A stretch of 12,307 nt of DNA from Planctomycetaceae bacterium (GCA_003455945.1 DMPQ01000269.1:4469-16775); one strand, 5' to 3'; positions 1 to 7,377 are shown, counted from the first letter of the stretch. The notes: generated by a model not told the origin, from the sequence alone. Made by a program: numbers and translations.

Positions 1-297
1 CGAGCGAGTCGGTCCGGAGGCGGCTTCGAGAAGCAGGAAGAGGTCCGGTCGCTGCAGACGAAACTGATCGCTCGTCTCCTTTCGCAGCCGTTCCTGTTCG
101 GCCGTCTTCGGATCCTTGGCCGAAAGCGAGCGAATGCCGGCGAAGTGCGGCGGAGTCGGACGACTCGCACCGTAGGCCGCAGCGAGCGACAGCCCGACGA
201 CCAGCAGGATGAACGGCCACCGCGATCGCACGAGCAGCGAGGCTAACTGCTGCCAAGGATCAAGTCGATTTGCGGACCTCCCGAGTTCGTCGCTCAA
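1..297 (-). CDS. N-terminal part of a membrane protein, possibly RND/MMPL-type (runs off window)
   Basis: Reading the minus strand from 297 gives 99 codons with no stop to the window edge. The start I chose is TTG at 297-295. It overlaps the TGA stop of the upstream gene (TTGA) and has a GGAG ribosome binding site 8 bases upstream. The protein opens with about 24 mostly polar residues, then one hydrophobic membrane segment at about residues 26-44 (core WPFILLVVGLSLAAAYG), then a polar region rich in Lys, Glu and Arg, ending in a hydrophobic stretch near LFLLLEA. A short N-terminus, one membrane helix and a large exported loop fit the start of an RND/MMPL-family transporter, but too little is visible to be sure of the family. 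The start overlap implies translational coupling to the copper/heme redox protein, so the two products may work together at the membrane. Confidence 0.6.
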   Translation of the reverse strand, partial: MSDELGRSANRLDPWQQLASLLVRSRWPFILLVVGLSLAAAYGASRPTPPHFAGIRSLSAKDPKTAEQERLRKETSDQFRLQRPDLFLLLEAASGPTRS

Positions 298-2288
298 CGC
301 CGTCGCTCCGAACGGCGCCCGACGCCCGCCTGATCGACCTGTTGCAGTTCGTCCGCATCGAGACGATCGTCCTCGTTCGCATCGACCCGTTCGAAGGCGA
401 ATGCCGAGAAGGTCTCCGGCACCTCGGATCGTTTCAGCTTGCCGTCGCCGTCGGCATCGAATCGCCGCAAGAACTCCAGCCCGCGCTGCCGCCGATCGGC
501 GCTCGCCGACCCGTCGACACGATTCGCCGTTTCGTCGCGCGGGATCGCGAGGTCAAGAAAGACGACCGCCATCTCCTGCCAGGTCTGCTCACCCCAGCGA
601 ACCGCGCGAGTCGGATCGGGATTCGCGATGTTCGCCGACGAGTTGTCGAACGTCGCTCGAAACGAGACGGCGGTGCCGGGTGCGAGAAGTCGCGGCTCGG
701 CCAGGCGATAGGTGTGCTGCCAGCCGAAGTCGTATCGCGGTACGCGGAGCAGCGGCGAAGAGACACCGCTCTCGTCGAGCGTCACCTCGATTCCCTTGCC
801 ACGCACGTGCATGTGCGGAGCGACCGCCAGCAACCGGGTCCCCTCAGGCCAGCCTTGCTGCGACGCCGTCACTTCGTGGCGCGACGCCTGAGGCGGGATC
901 TCGAAGGATGAGTTGACGAGCATCGCGGTCACCACCTCGTCCCGAACCTGACTCTCGTCGGTGAACCAGAGCCCCAATCGAGAACGATCGACGCGAGGGG
1001 AACCGTCGGGCGTGTAGTGCATCTGGAAGATCAGCTTCGAGCCGGCGGGAATCCGTCTCGCAAGTCCGTCGTCGTATCGGATCGGTTCCTGCCCCGGCAC
1101 GTAGGCGGCGACCCATCCGAGGCCGTCGAAACGATCCGTTTCGGGGGATCGCAGAAAGACGATCGCATGGTGAACGACGCTGTCGACTCCCGGCAGCAGC
1201 TGCGCGCCGACCAACCAGCGATCCTCGGTCCAACCCGGATCGACGACGAAGTACTGATACTCCACCGTCCCCTCGGCCGGAACGGGACATCCTTCGCCCG
1301 GCAGTTCGATCACCTGATCGGGCGCGGTCGGCATCCGCCACGAGGCGGCAAACGTCGGAGGGACCGGGCGTTCGTTCGGGTCGCCGAGCGGACATCCCTG
1401 TTCGATCCAGGTCGCGATCACCTCGCGCTCGTGCGGTTCCATCCGATTCTCGTTCCGGAACGAACCGGCGGGATCGGCGGCGTGCCAGGGAGGCATCCGA
1501 CCGTCGTCGATCGTTTCCAGAATCATTTCGCTCCAACCGGCGACCTCGTCGCCGTCGATCAGAGCCATCGGACCGATGTCTCCGGGACGATGGCACCGGA
1601 CGCAGTGGCGGTCGAGAATCGGCGCGATGTCGCGCGAAAAGAGGTAGGTCGGTTCGGCGACGGCGGGTCTCGCCACCGGAATCAGACACCCCGGAGCGTC
1701 GATCGGAGTGAGCTCGATCGGACGCCCGCCGAGTGCCGAGTCGAGAGCGTCGGCCAAGTCCTGGCGCGTCGGCGCTTCACGCCGGCGACCGACTTCATAC
1801 TGATCGTCGACGCGACCTCGATAGACGATGCGGCCATCCGGAGAGATCAGCAGTGCGGTCGGAACTCGTTCCAGCCGAGCCGCTTCGACGAGCGTGCCCG
1901 AGACATCCTTAGCGAGCGGTAGGCGGCGACCGAACTCGTTTCGGAACTGCTGGAGGTCGAGCGGGCCGTCCTGAGGCATGACCGAAACGAGCGTCCAGCG
2001 AACCTCGGCGAACTCCGGACGATCGGCCAACTCCTCGATCCGAGTCGCATAGAGTCGCGCGAGCGGACATTCGCAACCGATCGCCAGAACGACGTTCCAG
2101 CCGTCACCGGCCAGGCTCGACCAAGGGAGCGGCTTGCCGAACGGATCGACCCAGTCGTTCCCCGCCTCGCGATCCAGACGCAACTCCCCATCGCGCGCCG
2201 AAGAAGGCTCCTGAAATCCTCGTGTTTGACTAGGCGTCGGCACCGCGAGGCCGATCAGGGCCAAGACCGCAACGACGTATCGGATCAT
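294..2288 (-). CDS. Exported redoxin / cytochrome c / copper type II monooxygenase-like / EF-hand fusion protein
   Basis: This 664-residue protein begins at ATG 2288, chosen because GAAGAGG lies 6 bases upstream and a signal peptide follows at once (about residues 1-25). The frame is open further upstream to 2411, but those residues look non-coding. Domains in order: a thioredoxin/redoxin-like fold (about 30-190, CECP at 72-75, then YRGRVDDQYEVG near 156-167); a cytochrome c-like module with heme motif CVRCH at 229-233 and DGRMPPWH shortly after; a copper type II ascorbate-dependent monooxygenase-like region (about 320-585) with HH 373-374, H424, H492-M-H494 and M573. These match the copper ligands of the PHM/dopamine beta-monooxygenase family. 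Two EF-hand loops follow at 611-622 (DADGDGKLKRSE) and 636-647 (DANEDDRLDADE). I infer a periplasmic copper/heme redox enzyme; the substrate is unknown. Its stop overlaps the next gene's start. Confidence 0.88.
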   Translation of the reverse strand: MIRYVVAVLALIGLAVPTPSQTRGFQEPSSARDGELRLDREAGNDWVDPFGKPLPWSSLAGDGWNVVLAIGCECPLARLYATRIEELADRPEFAEVRWTLVSVMPQDGPLDLQQFRNEFGRRLPLAKDVSGTLVEAARLERVPTALLISPDGRIVYRGRVDDQYEVGRRREAPTRQDLADALDSALGGRPIELTPIDAPGCLIPVARPAVAEPTYLFSRDIAPILDRHCVRCHRPGDIGPMALIDGDEVAGWSEMILETIDDGRMPPWHAADPAGSFRNENRMEPHEREVIATWIEQGCPLGDPNERPVPPTFAASWRMPTAPDQVIELPGEGCPVPAEGTVEYQYFVVDPGWTEDRWLVGAQLLPGVDSVVHHAIVFLRSPETDRFDGLGWVAAYVPGQEPIRYDDGLARRIPAGSKLIFQMHYTPDGSPRVDRSRLGLWFTDESQVRDEVVTAMLVNSSFEIPPQASRHEVTASQQGWPEGTRLLAVAPHMHVRGKGIEVTLDESGVSSPLLRVPRYDFGWQHTYRLAEPRLLAPGTAVSFRATFDNSSANIANPDPTRAVRWGEQTWQEMAVVFLDLAIPRDETANRVDGSASADRRQRGLEFLRRFDADGDGKLKRSEVPETFSAFAFERVDANEDDRLDADELQQVDQAGVGRRSERRR

Positions 2289-2721
2289 CGATCGCCTCTT
2301 CGGGCTTTCGCAGGCCGAACACCGAACGTCGCCGCGAGTCGTCATGTCGGCTCTCACTGAATCACCCCTGCCGGCGGTCGAATCGGGAACAGGGGATCGA
2401 TCCGGCACCATGGATCGTCGCGGTTCCGATCGTCGGCGGAATACCGCCAGCGGCTCCCTGAGTTAACGCCGAACCGATCGTAACCGAAGGCCGTCTCGAA
2501 GGGGGCCTCGCCGATAAGCGACCGATTCTAGCGATTCGCTCCGGCTCGAACGTTCACCCGGCGAGTTCGGATTCCCTCCCGCTCCCTCGATTGTTCCTGC
2601 GAAAGCGGCTCCCGATAATCCCCTTCGTCGCGGCGATTCCGGCGTCGCGTGCTTCGCGGCTGCGGTTTCGCGCCGCTGAATTCGCCTCCGGAACCGAGCG
2701 TGATCCGCTGGTGAGGTGACG
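2289..2721. other. Divergent intergenic region
   Basis: This 433-base gap separates two divergently transcribed genes. Frames crossing it are short or look like composition artefacts. It holds a sigma70-like promoter for the plus-strand gene (annotated separately). It also has two small dyads on the side of the minus-strand gene: CCCCTG at 2365-2370 with CAGGGG at 2390-2395, and a hairpin GGCGG-aata-CCGCC at 2435-2448. I found no convincing promoter for the minus-strand gene; TAGAAT on the minus strand (2530-2525) resembles a -10 box but lacks a good -35. Confidence 0.6.
2591..2619 (+). promoter_or_regulatory. Candidate sigma70-like promoter for the 453-residue VOC-like gene
   Basis: TTGTTC at 2591-2596 (3 of 6 to the -35 consensus) is followed after exactly 17 bases by GATAAT at 2614-2619 (5 of 6 to the -10 consensus). 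Transcription would start near 2626, giving a leader of about 96 bases before ATG 2722. The A/T-rich -10 box stands out in GC-rich surroundings. The match is by eye only. Confidence 0.4.
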
Positions 2722-4083
2722 ATGAACGATCTCATTCCGACGTGGCATCCGCAACCGCAGGCCGCCGACCTGCTCGAACGGCTGATCGAGAATCTCGTTT
2801 CACGGTCCGAACCGCTCGCCCGCTTCTCGGCCGAACTGCGCGAGACGACCGGCACTCGATTGTTCGACTGGGTCGATCACCTCGCGTTGCCCGGTGATCT
2901 CGACTGCGAAGGACAGGCGCTCGGCGATGCCCTGACCTCGGCGGGCTTCGTCCCGACCGAACGCCCCGATCGACGCGTGCTCGCTCATCCCGGCGCCCTG
3001 TTGCCGGATGTCGAACTGGTCGAAAGCGAGTTCCGCATCGTGCTGAAGGTCGACTCGGTCGTCGACTTTCTGGTCGCTCGTGGGGAACGAGGAGCGATCG
3101 TCGGCGGTCCGTTCGATCGTCGGCGTCAGGTGCGTCTGACCGGTACCGACAGCATCGCGATCTGGGTGGTCGAGCGACATGGCGATCGAGGCTGGTATGC
3201 CTCGCCTCCATCGATCGGCGACCCTCGCGACTATGCCGATTGGTTCGAGCGGGTTCGGCTGCGCGACCGCGGCGGACTCGATGCGGAACATGGCTTCGCG
3301 GTGGCCCTGAGTCTGATCGATGAAGGGAACGCCAAGTTCGGTGTCGACCCGAGCTGTTCGGCCTTCTTCGAGGCAGAGCGATCGTATTGGCAGGTTCGGA
3401 ATCGAGCCGGCCGCCTGCAGAAGGGGCGGCAGGACCGCATGGGACTCGGCTGGGCCAACCATGATCACCATACCTATCGAAGCAGCCGCGAAGCGTTTCG
3501 GTCGCTGATTGCGGCGCTCGAGAAGATGGGATTCCGACGCCGAGAGCGGTTCTACGCCGGACGTGATGCGGGCTGGGGGGCTCAGGTGATGGAGCAGCCG
3601 AACGCGGGCATCACGATCTTCGCCGATGTCGATCTGTCGGCCGAGGAACTGCAAGGGGATTTCGCGACCGAGGGGCTCGTGCCGCGCAGCCGTTTCGGAA
3701 CGGTCGGCCTCTGGTGCGCCCTGCATGGAGAGGCGTTTCTCGAGGCGGGGATGCACCATCTGGAATGCCAGTTCGACTTCGAGTCGGCTCGCGAACAGTT
3801 GGCGGTGATGGGGGTCGGCAGCATGGCTCCGTTCACCAATTTCGATTACCTGCGTCAGTGCTTCACCGAAGGGGAACGCTGGAAGGTGAGCCCGGCGCGC
3901 CTCGAACGCCTCCTGTCGCTCGGTGCGATCGATGCCGCTCAAGCCGAGCGATTCGCCCGCGACGGTGCCGTCGGCTCGCACCTCGAGATCCTCGAGCGGA
4001 ACGACGGCTTCAAGGGTTTCAATCAGACCGGAATCAGCGACATCATCCTGAAGACCGATCCTCGCGTGATCCGTCCGCACTGA
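2722..4083 (+). CDS. Conserved-looking hypothetical protein with two VOC (glyoxalase)-like halves
   Basis: I do not recognise this 453-residue protein with certainty. The start is ATG 2722, preceded by GAGGTGA at the right spacing; a GTG at 2716 is possible but lies inside that ribosome binding site. There is no signal peptide or membrane segment, so it is probably cytoplasmic. Two parts look like the beta-alpha-beta modules of the vicinal oxygen chelate fold: residues 48-110 (FDWVDHLALP, then a helix ending ALTSAGF) and 244-352 (WANHDHHTYRSSREAF, a helix, ITIFADVDL, then HHLECQFDF). Possible metal ligands are H53, the His group 247/249/250, H345/H346 and E348. A further SHLE at 419-422 precedes a Gly/Asn-rich tail. 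The length and duplicated layout recall the HglS/YdcJ (DUF1338) 2-oxoadipate dioxygenase group, but I cannot match its motifs. Metal-dependent enzyme is an inference. It stands alone on its strand. Confidence 0.8.
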   Translation: MNDLIPTWHPQPQAADLLERLIENLVSRSEPLARFSAELRETTGTRLFDWVDHLALPGDLDCEGQALGDALTSAGFVPTERPDRRVLAHPGALLPDVELVESEFRIVLKVDSVVDFLVARGERGAIVGGPFDRRRQVRLTGTDSIAIWVVERHGDRGWYASPPSIGDPRDYADWFERVRLRDRGGLDAEHGFAVALSLIDEGNAKFGVDPSCSAFFEAERSYWQVRNRAGRLQKGRQDRMGLGWANHDHHTYRSSREAFRSLIAALEKMGFRRRERFYAGRDAGWGAQVMEQPNAGITIFADVDLSAEELQGDFATEGLVPRSRFGTVGLWCALHGEAFLEAGMHHLECQFDFESAREQLAVMGVGSMAPFTNFDYLRQCFTEGERWKVSPARLERLLSLGAIDAAQAERFARDGAVGSHLEILERNDGFKGFNQTGISDIILKTDPRVIRPH

Positions 4084-4112
4084 TGATCAGGTAGCACGGA
4101 TGATCAGTTAGC
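4082..4112. repeat. Near-identical 14-base direct duplicate at the end of the VOC-like gene
   Basis: GATGATCAGGTAGC (4082-4095) recurs as GATGATCAGTTAGC (4099-4112), 13 of 14 bases identical at a 17-base period. The first copy includes the last two bases of the TGA stop at 4081-4083. It looks like a small local duplication in the 91-base gap between convergent genes. Each copy carries a TGATCA palindrome. No function is evident. Confidence 0.5.
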
Positions 4113-4174
4113 GACGGCGATCCGACGATCCTGGGCGAAACGAGCCGCAGGCTGGCGAATCGATCGGTGTCGAC

Positions 4175-4996
4175 TCAGCTCTCTCCGAGCGGATTCGCCG
4201 CACCGAGGTCGATCAGCCGAGTCAGAAAGGGGCGGCCGTACTCGGCGGGCCCGGTGATCACCGTCAGATTCGGCTCGGCGACGAACCTTCCCGACCCGTG
4301 AGTATGGCCGCAGAGAACGGTCGAGTCGCGGCTCGGAAAGCGACGTGCCGTCTCGGCGAGTCGTTCGCCGAGCGCGACGTTCGTGAAGTGCGGCGCCCAG
4401 TGATCGTCCGAGATCCGCCCGTCGTACCAACAGGCTCCTCGGAACGGCGGAACATGCGTGGCGATCAGCATCGATCGGAATCGCTCGAACGCCGACTCGA
4501 GACCGGCTCCGAGCGACCGAGCCGATTCGTCGGCCAGTTCCTTCATCAGATCCCAGCGAGTCTGCCGGTCCTTTCCCGCCAGGTCGGCGATCAGTCGCGC
4601 GTCGTGCATGAAGACGAGCGAGCGGACGAAATCCGGAGTCCGGCCGTCGGCCCAGCCGTCGTGGCCGATCAATCCCCAATCGCGCCCCAGATCGATCCGC
4701 TCGCCGTCGGTCAGATAGACCGCCTCTCGTTTCGCGGCCCACTCGCGCACCGAATCGCGGACTCGGGCGATCGAGTCGTAATAGAAGTCGTGATTGCCCA
4801 GGCAGAACCAGAAGGGGCCGTCGACCATGCTGCGCAGCTCGTCGAGCGAGGCGAGCAGACGGACCGACTCGGCGATGTCTCCCGTCACCAGGAGCGCATC
4901 GGGGGACGCCGCGGCGATCTCCTTGCGAAACCGCTCGATCGCCTCGGGGAGGGCGTGATCCAGATGGGGGTCGGTGACCCAGGCAATGCGTCTCAT
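4175..4996 (-). CDS. Calcineurin-like metallophosphoesterase
   Basis: This 273-residue cytoplasmic-type protein (no signal peptide) has the metal-binding motifs of the calcineurin-like phosphoesterase family in order: D9-x-H11 (TDPHLD), GD at 39-40, GNHD at 67-70, H181 in ATHVPP, and GHTH at 230-233. A HDGWADG segment lies at 112-118. Two metals would be bound at these residues to hydrolyse a phosphoester; the substrate cannot be told. The start ATG at 4996 overlaps the TGA stop of the lactonase gene (ATGA), implying translational coupling. The frame is open upstream to 5266 but that part lies over the lactonase coding region and looks non-coding. It is the last gene of the operon, ending 91 bases from the convergent VOC-like gene. 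Its position suggests a role in the same pathway, perhaps on a phosphorylated product, but this is inference. Confidence 0.9.
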   Translation of the reverse strand: MRRIAWVTDPHLDHALPEAIERFRKEIAAASPDALLVTGDIAESVRLLASLDELRSMVDGPFWFCLGNHDFYYDSIARVRDSVREWAAKREAVYLTDGERIDLGRDWGLIGHDGWADGRTPDFVRSLVFMHDARLIADLAGKDRQTRWDLMKELADESARSLGAGLESAFERFRSMLIATHVPPFRGACWYDGRISDDHWAPHFTNVALGERLAETARRFPSRDSTVLCGHTHGSGRFVAEPNLTVITGPAEYGRPFLTRLIDLGAANPLGES

Positions 4997-5973
4997 CGGC
5001 CGGTCGGAGCTCGGTAGCCGCGGGCATTCGTCCGGACTCGATAGACGCCGGTGCGGGCCGTGACGATCAGCGTCCGGAATTCCTCCCCTCCGAACGTCAC
5101 GTTCGCGGGATGTTCGGGGAACGCGATGGTCCCCAGCAGCTTCCCGTCCGGCGCGACGATCTGCACTCCGAGTTCCGTCGTCACATAGAGATTCCCCTGT
5201 TCGTCGACCGCGCCTCCGTCCCCTCCCGATTCCGGCGATGCCTTGTCGGAGAGCGTCAGTCGACAATGGATCCGCTCGGCGCCGAGCTTGCCGGGGCCTT
5301 CGACCTCATAGGCACGGACCTGAGGATCCCGGCTCGGAATCACGTACAGCGTCCGACCGTCCGGCGAGAGGACGATCCCGTTCGGTGCCGGAAGGTCTTC
5401 CACGACGCGAGTCACGTCGCCGCTCGGAGCAAGGTAGTACACCGACATCCGACCCTGCGGCAGCGGCTCGGGCGCCATATAGAGCGGGTCGGTGAAGTAG
5501 ATCCCTCCGTCGGCATCCCGAGTCAGATCGTTCGGTGCGTTGAATCGCTTGCCGTCGAACGTCGAGGCGAGCACGGTCGTCCGTCCGTCGGACGGATCGA
5601 TCGCCACGACTTCACCGTCCATCCGACAGGCGAGCAGGCCGCGGTCTGCCGTCCAGAGCAGACCATTGGCATGTCCCGAGGGGTCCTGAAGCACCGACAC
5701 GCCGTCGCGCTCGGTCCAGCAATGGATCCGCTGGTTGGGAATGTCGGTGAAGAAAAGCGTCCCGTCGTCCGCGACCGCCGGACCTTCGACGAACGCGAAG
5801 CCGCCGGCGATCTTCTCGATCGGGCCGATCGGTCGGACCGCTTCGGGGAGCGAACTCTCCTCCTGACCTCCGGCTCGTTCGTCGGCGAAGAGAACGATTC
5901 CGAACAGTACGAGCGGCAGCAGAACGAGTCCTGAAGTCGAGCGACGCATGGTGAGCATCTCGCGAAGGTGCAT
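4993..5973 (-). CDS. Exported SMP-30/gluconolactonase-like lactonase
   Basis: This 326-residue protein belongs to the SMP-30/gluconolactonase/LRE family of six-bladed beta-propeller lactonases. The expected metal and catalytic positions are all present: E63 (FVEGPAV), N148 (NAPNDLTRDADGG), N198 (APNGIVLSPDG) and D252 (GGDGGAVDEQGNLYV). Repeated DG..YFTD/LYV blade motifs run through it. An N-terminal signal peptide (hydrophobic core about 15-30) indicates export. Start choice is uncertain: ATG 5973, 5958 or 5949, none with a strong ribosome binding site. Starting at 5949 gives a more typical short signal peptide (MRRSTSGLVLLP) and 318 residues. It sits 30 bases after the Gfo/Idh/MocA gene and its stop overlaps the phosphoesterase start. 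The role inferred from context is hydrolysis of a sugar lactone made by the upstream dehydrogenase. Confidence 0.9.
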   Translation of the reverse strand: MHLREMLTMRRSTSGLVLLPLVLFGIVLFADERAGGQEESSLPEAVRPIGPIEKIAGGFAFVEGPAVADDGTLFFTDIPNQRIHCWTERDGVSVLQDPSGHANGLLWTADRGLLACRMDGEVVAIDPSDGRTTVLASTFDGKRFNAPNDLTRDADGGIYFTDPLYMAPEPLPQGRMSVYYLAPSGDVTRVVEDLPAPNGIVLSPDGRTLYVIPSRDPQVRAYEVEGPGKLGAERIHCRLTLSDKASPESGGDGGAVDEQGNLYVTTELGVQIVAPDGKLLGTIAFPEHPANVTFGGEEFRTLIVTARTGVYRVRTNARGYRAPTGR

Positions 5974-6003
5974 GGCGAGCCGGCGAGTCCGCAGCGTGAC
6001 GAT

Positions 6004-7287
6004 TCAGACGGTCGGCGTCCACCCCTCGCGATACTCCTTGGTCCAAAGCGCCGCAGCCTCGGGATCGCCGACGATCGAGCCGTCGGTCTCGGATGTCACG
6101 AGCGCGCGGCCGGTTCTCGCGGCGATGTTCCCCAGATGGCAAAGGAGCGTGCTCTTGTGCCCCTCCTCGATATCCGCGTGCGGGCGACCTCCTTCGCGGA
6201 TCGTCGTCAGGAAGTTCTCGATATGAGCGGCGTCATCGCCGGGCCCGGTCTCTTCCGCGACCACCTTGGACTGCATGTCCTCGATCCGGTAACCGACGTC
6301 GTACAGATGGAGCATCCCCTCGGTGCCGTGAAAGGTCACGCCGAAGCCGGCGCGATGGATGCCGTGCGGGGACCAGCTGAGTCCCTCCCACGTGATCATC
6401 CGATCGCCGAACTCGTAGGCGGTCAGGTGCGTGTCGAGCGTCTCCTGGTCGTCCTCGAAGCGATACTTGCCTCCTGCCGAGACGACTCGGGTCGGATAGT
6501 CGACTCCCAAACCCCAGCGGGCGACGTCGAGCGCGTGCACGCCGTTGTTCCCCAGTTCGCCGTTCCCCCAGTGCCAATGCCAATGCCACTGGTAGTGAAC
6601 CAGATTGTCCTTGTAGGGACGTTCGGTGCAGGGGCCTTGCCAGAGTTCGTAGTCGAGCCACTCGGGAACGGCGGCCGGCTGGCCGACGCCGATCGTTCCT
6701 CGTCGCGCCGCATACCAGGTGCGAGCGTAGAGCACCTGACCGATGTCGCCACCGCGAAGGCGTTCGATCGCCTCGCGATGGATCGGGTAACTGCGACGCT
6801 GAGTCCCCATCGTGACGACTCGGTCGTGATGTCGAGCCGCGCGGATCGCCGTTTCGCCTTCCCACGGCGTATGGCTGCACGGCTTTTCGACATAGACATG
6901 CTTGCCGGCAGCGCAGCCGAGAATCGTCGCCGGCGCGTGCCAATGATTCGGAGCGGCGACGATCAGGACGTCGATCGAGCGGTCGTCGAGAATCCGACGA
7001 AAGTCTCCGGTCCCCGTCGGTTCGGTCGACTGAACGCCGTCGACCGAACCGATTCCCTTGCCGACCGCTCGCGAGTCGACGTCGCAGATCATCGCGATGC
7101 GACAGTTCGGACGTTGGGCAAAGGAACGAGCCAGCGAAGAGCCTCGCCCGTTGACCCCCATCACTCCGACGACGATCTCCTCGTTGGCCGAGGGACGTAT
7201 CGTCGCTCGCGACGGACGCAGTGACGTTCCCGAAGCGACGAGGGCCGCCGAGCCGATCACGAAGGTACGGCGATTCATCGAACTCAT
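6004..7287 (-). CDS. Tat-exported Gfo/Idh/MocA family oxidoreductase
   Basis: This is a 427-residue NAD(P)-dependent oxidoreductase. The start is ATG 7287, with AGGAG seven bases upstream; ATG 7278 is a weaker alternative. A twin-arginine signal opens the protein (NRRTFVIGSAALVASG, residues 5-20). The Rossmann domain begins at VVGVMGVNGRG (39-49), with AAPNHWHA at 111-118 and the family's EKP motif at 134-136. The C-terminal domain holds GNGELGNNGVHALDVARWG (241-259), a block often seen in exported planctomycete members. An alternating Trp/His run (WHWHWHW, 234-240) precedes it. Exported members such as Zymomonas glucose-fructose oxidoreductase fold around tightly bound NADP before Tat export; the same is inferred here. 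It is first in an operon with a lactonase and a phosphoesterase, so a sugar or polyol substrate is likely, though not identifiable. Confidence 0.92.
   Translation of the reverse strand: MSSMNRRTFVIGSAALVASGTSLRPSRATIRPSANEEIVVGVMGVNGRGSSLARSFAQRPNCRIAMICDVDSRAVGKGIGSVDGVQSTEPTGTGDFRRILDDRSIDVLIVAAPNHWHAPATILGCAAGKHVYVEKPCSHTPWEGETAIRAARHHDRVVTMGTQRRSYPIHREAIERLRGGDIGQVLYARTWYAARRGTIGVGQPAAVPEWLDYELWQGPCTERPYKDNLVHYQWHWHWHWGNGELGNNGVHALDVARWGLGVDYPTRVVSAGGKYRFEDDQETLDTHLTAYEFGDRMITWEGLSWSPHGIHRAGFGVTFHGTEGMLHLYDVGYRIEDMQSKVVAEETGPGDDAAHIENFLTTIREGGRPHADIEEGHKSTLLCHLGNIAARTGRALVTSETDGSIVGDPEAAALWTKEYREGWTPTV
6572..6588. repeat. Short hexamer tandem repeat encoding a Trp-His run
   Basis: TGCCAA is repeated almost three times (TGCCAATGCCAATGCCA) inside the Gfo/Idh/MocA gene. 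On the coding strand it encodes alternating Trp and His in the segment at residues 234-240. It may change length by slippage in units of two residues, but the segment lies in a conserved part of the family, so it is probably constrained. Confidence 0.5.
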
Positions 7288-7334
7288 CGGCGGGCTCCTG
7301 GAGCGTGGTGGGGGCGGGATCGCGCGGTTTCGAT

Positions 7335-7350
7335 TCGCCGGCGCCGGCGA
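7335..7350. promoter_or_regulatory. Perfect 16-base palindrome in the leader of the oxidoreductase operon
   Basis: TCGCCGGC followed directly by GCCGGCGA is a perfect 16-base palindrome, lying between the predicted transcription start (about 7384) and the ribosome binding site of the Gfo/Idh/MocA gene. It could be a repressor operator or fold as RNA. In DNA of this composition a palindrome of this length would turn up by chance roughly once in a few windows of this size, so the position matters more than its existence. Confidence 0.3.
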
Positions 7351-7362
7351 GGTCGCGATCGG

Positions 7363-7377
7363 GCATCGCTTCGATGC
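7363..7377 (-). other. Leader hairpin upstream of the oxidoreductase operon
   Basis: On the minus strand GCATCG-aag-CGATGC forms a 6-base-pair stem with a 3-base loop, starting about 7 bases after the predicted transcription start at about 7384. With the palindrome at 7335-7350 it gives a leader with two successive potential stem-loops. No riboswitch class is recognisable. Confidence 0.3.

Noticed and set aside
2289..2411. Upstream in-frame extension of the copper/heme protein (starts at 2411 or 2345)
   Set aside because: It would bury the signal peptide behind 22 to 41 polar residues. ATG 2288 has its own AGAGG site and gives a normal signal peptide.
2463..2855. 130-residue minus-strand frame across the intergenic region and the start of the VOC-like gene
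   Set aside because: Ser/Arg-rich, overlaps the good plus-strand start and ribosome binding site, and matches nothing.
2800..4080. A 426-residue open frame antisense to nearly the whole VOC-like gene
   Set aside because: The sense frame has a good ribosome binding site and protein-like composition. The antisense product is typical of the mirror frame in GC-rich genes and shows no motif or start signal.
4133..4147. AGCC-gca-GGCT mini-hairpin between the convergent genes as a bidirectional terminator
   Set aside because: The stem is only four pairs with no adjacent T-run; too weak to call.
6233..7366. Long antisense or frame-shifted open frames over the Gfo/Idh/MocA gene
   Set aside because: Arg/Ser/Asp-rich compositional shadows; the annotated frame has clear family motifs and a Tat signal.
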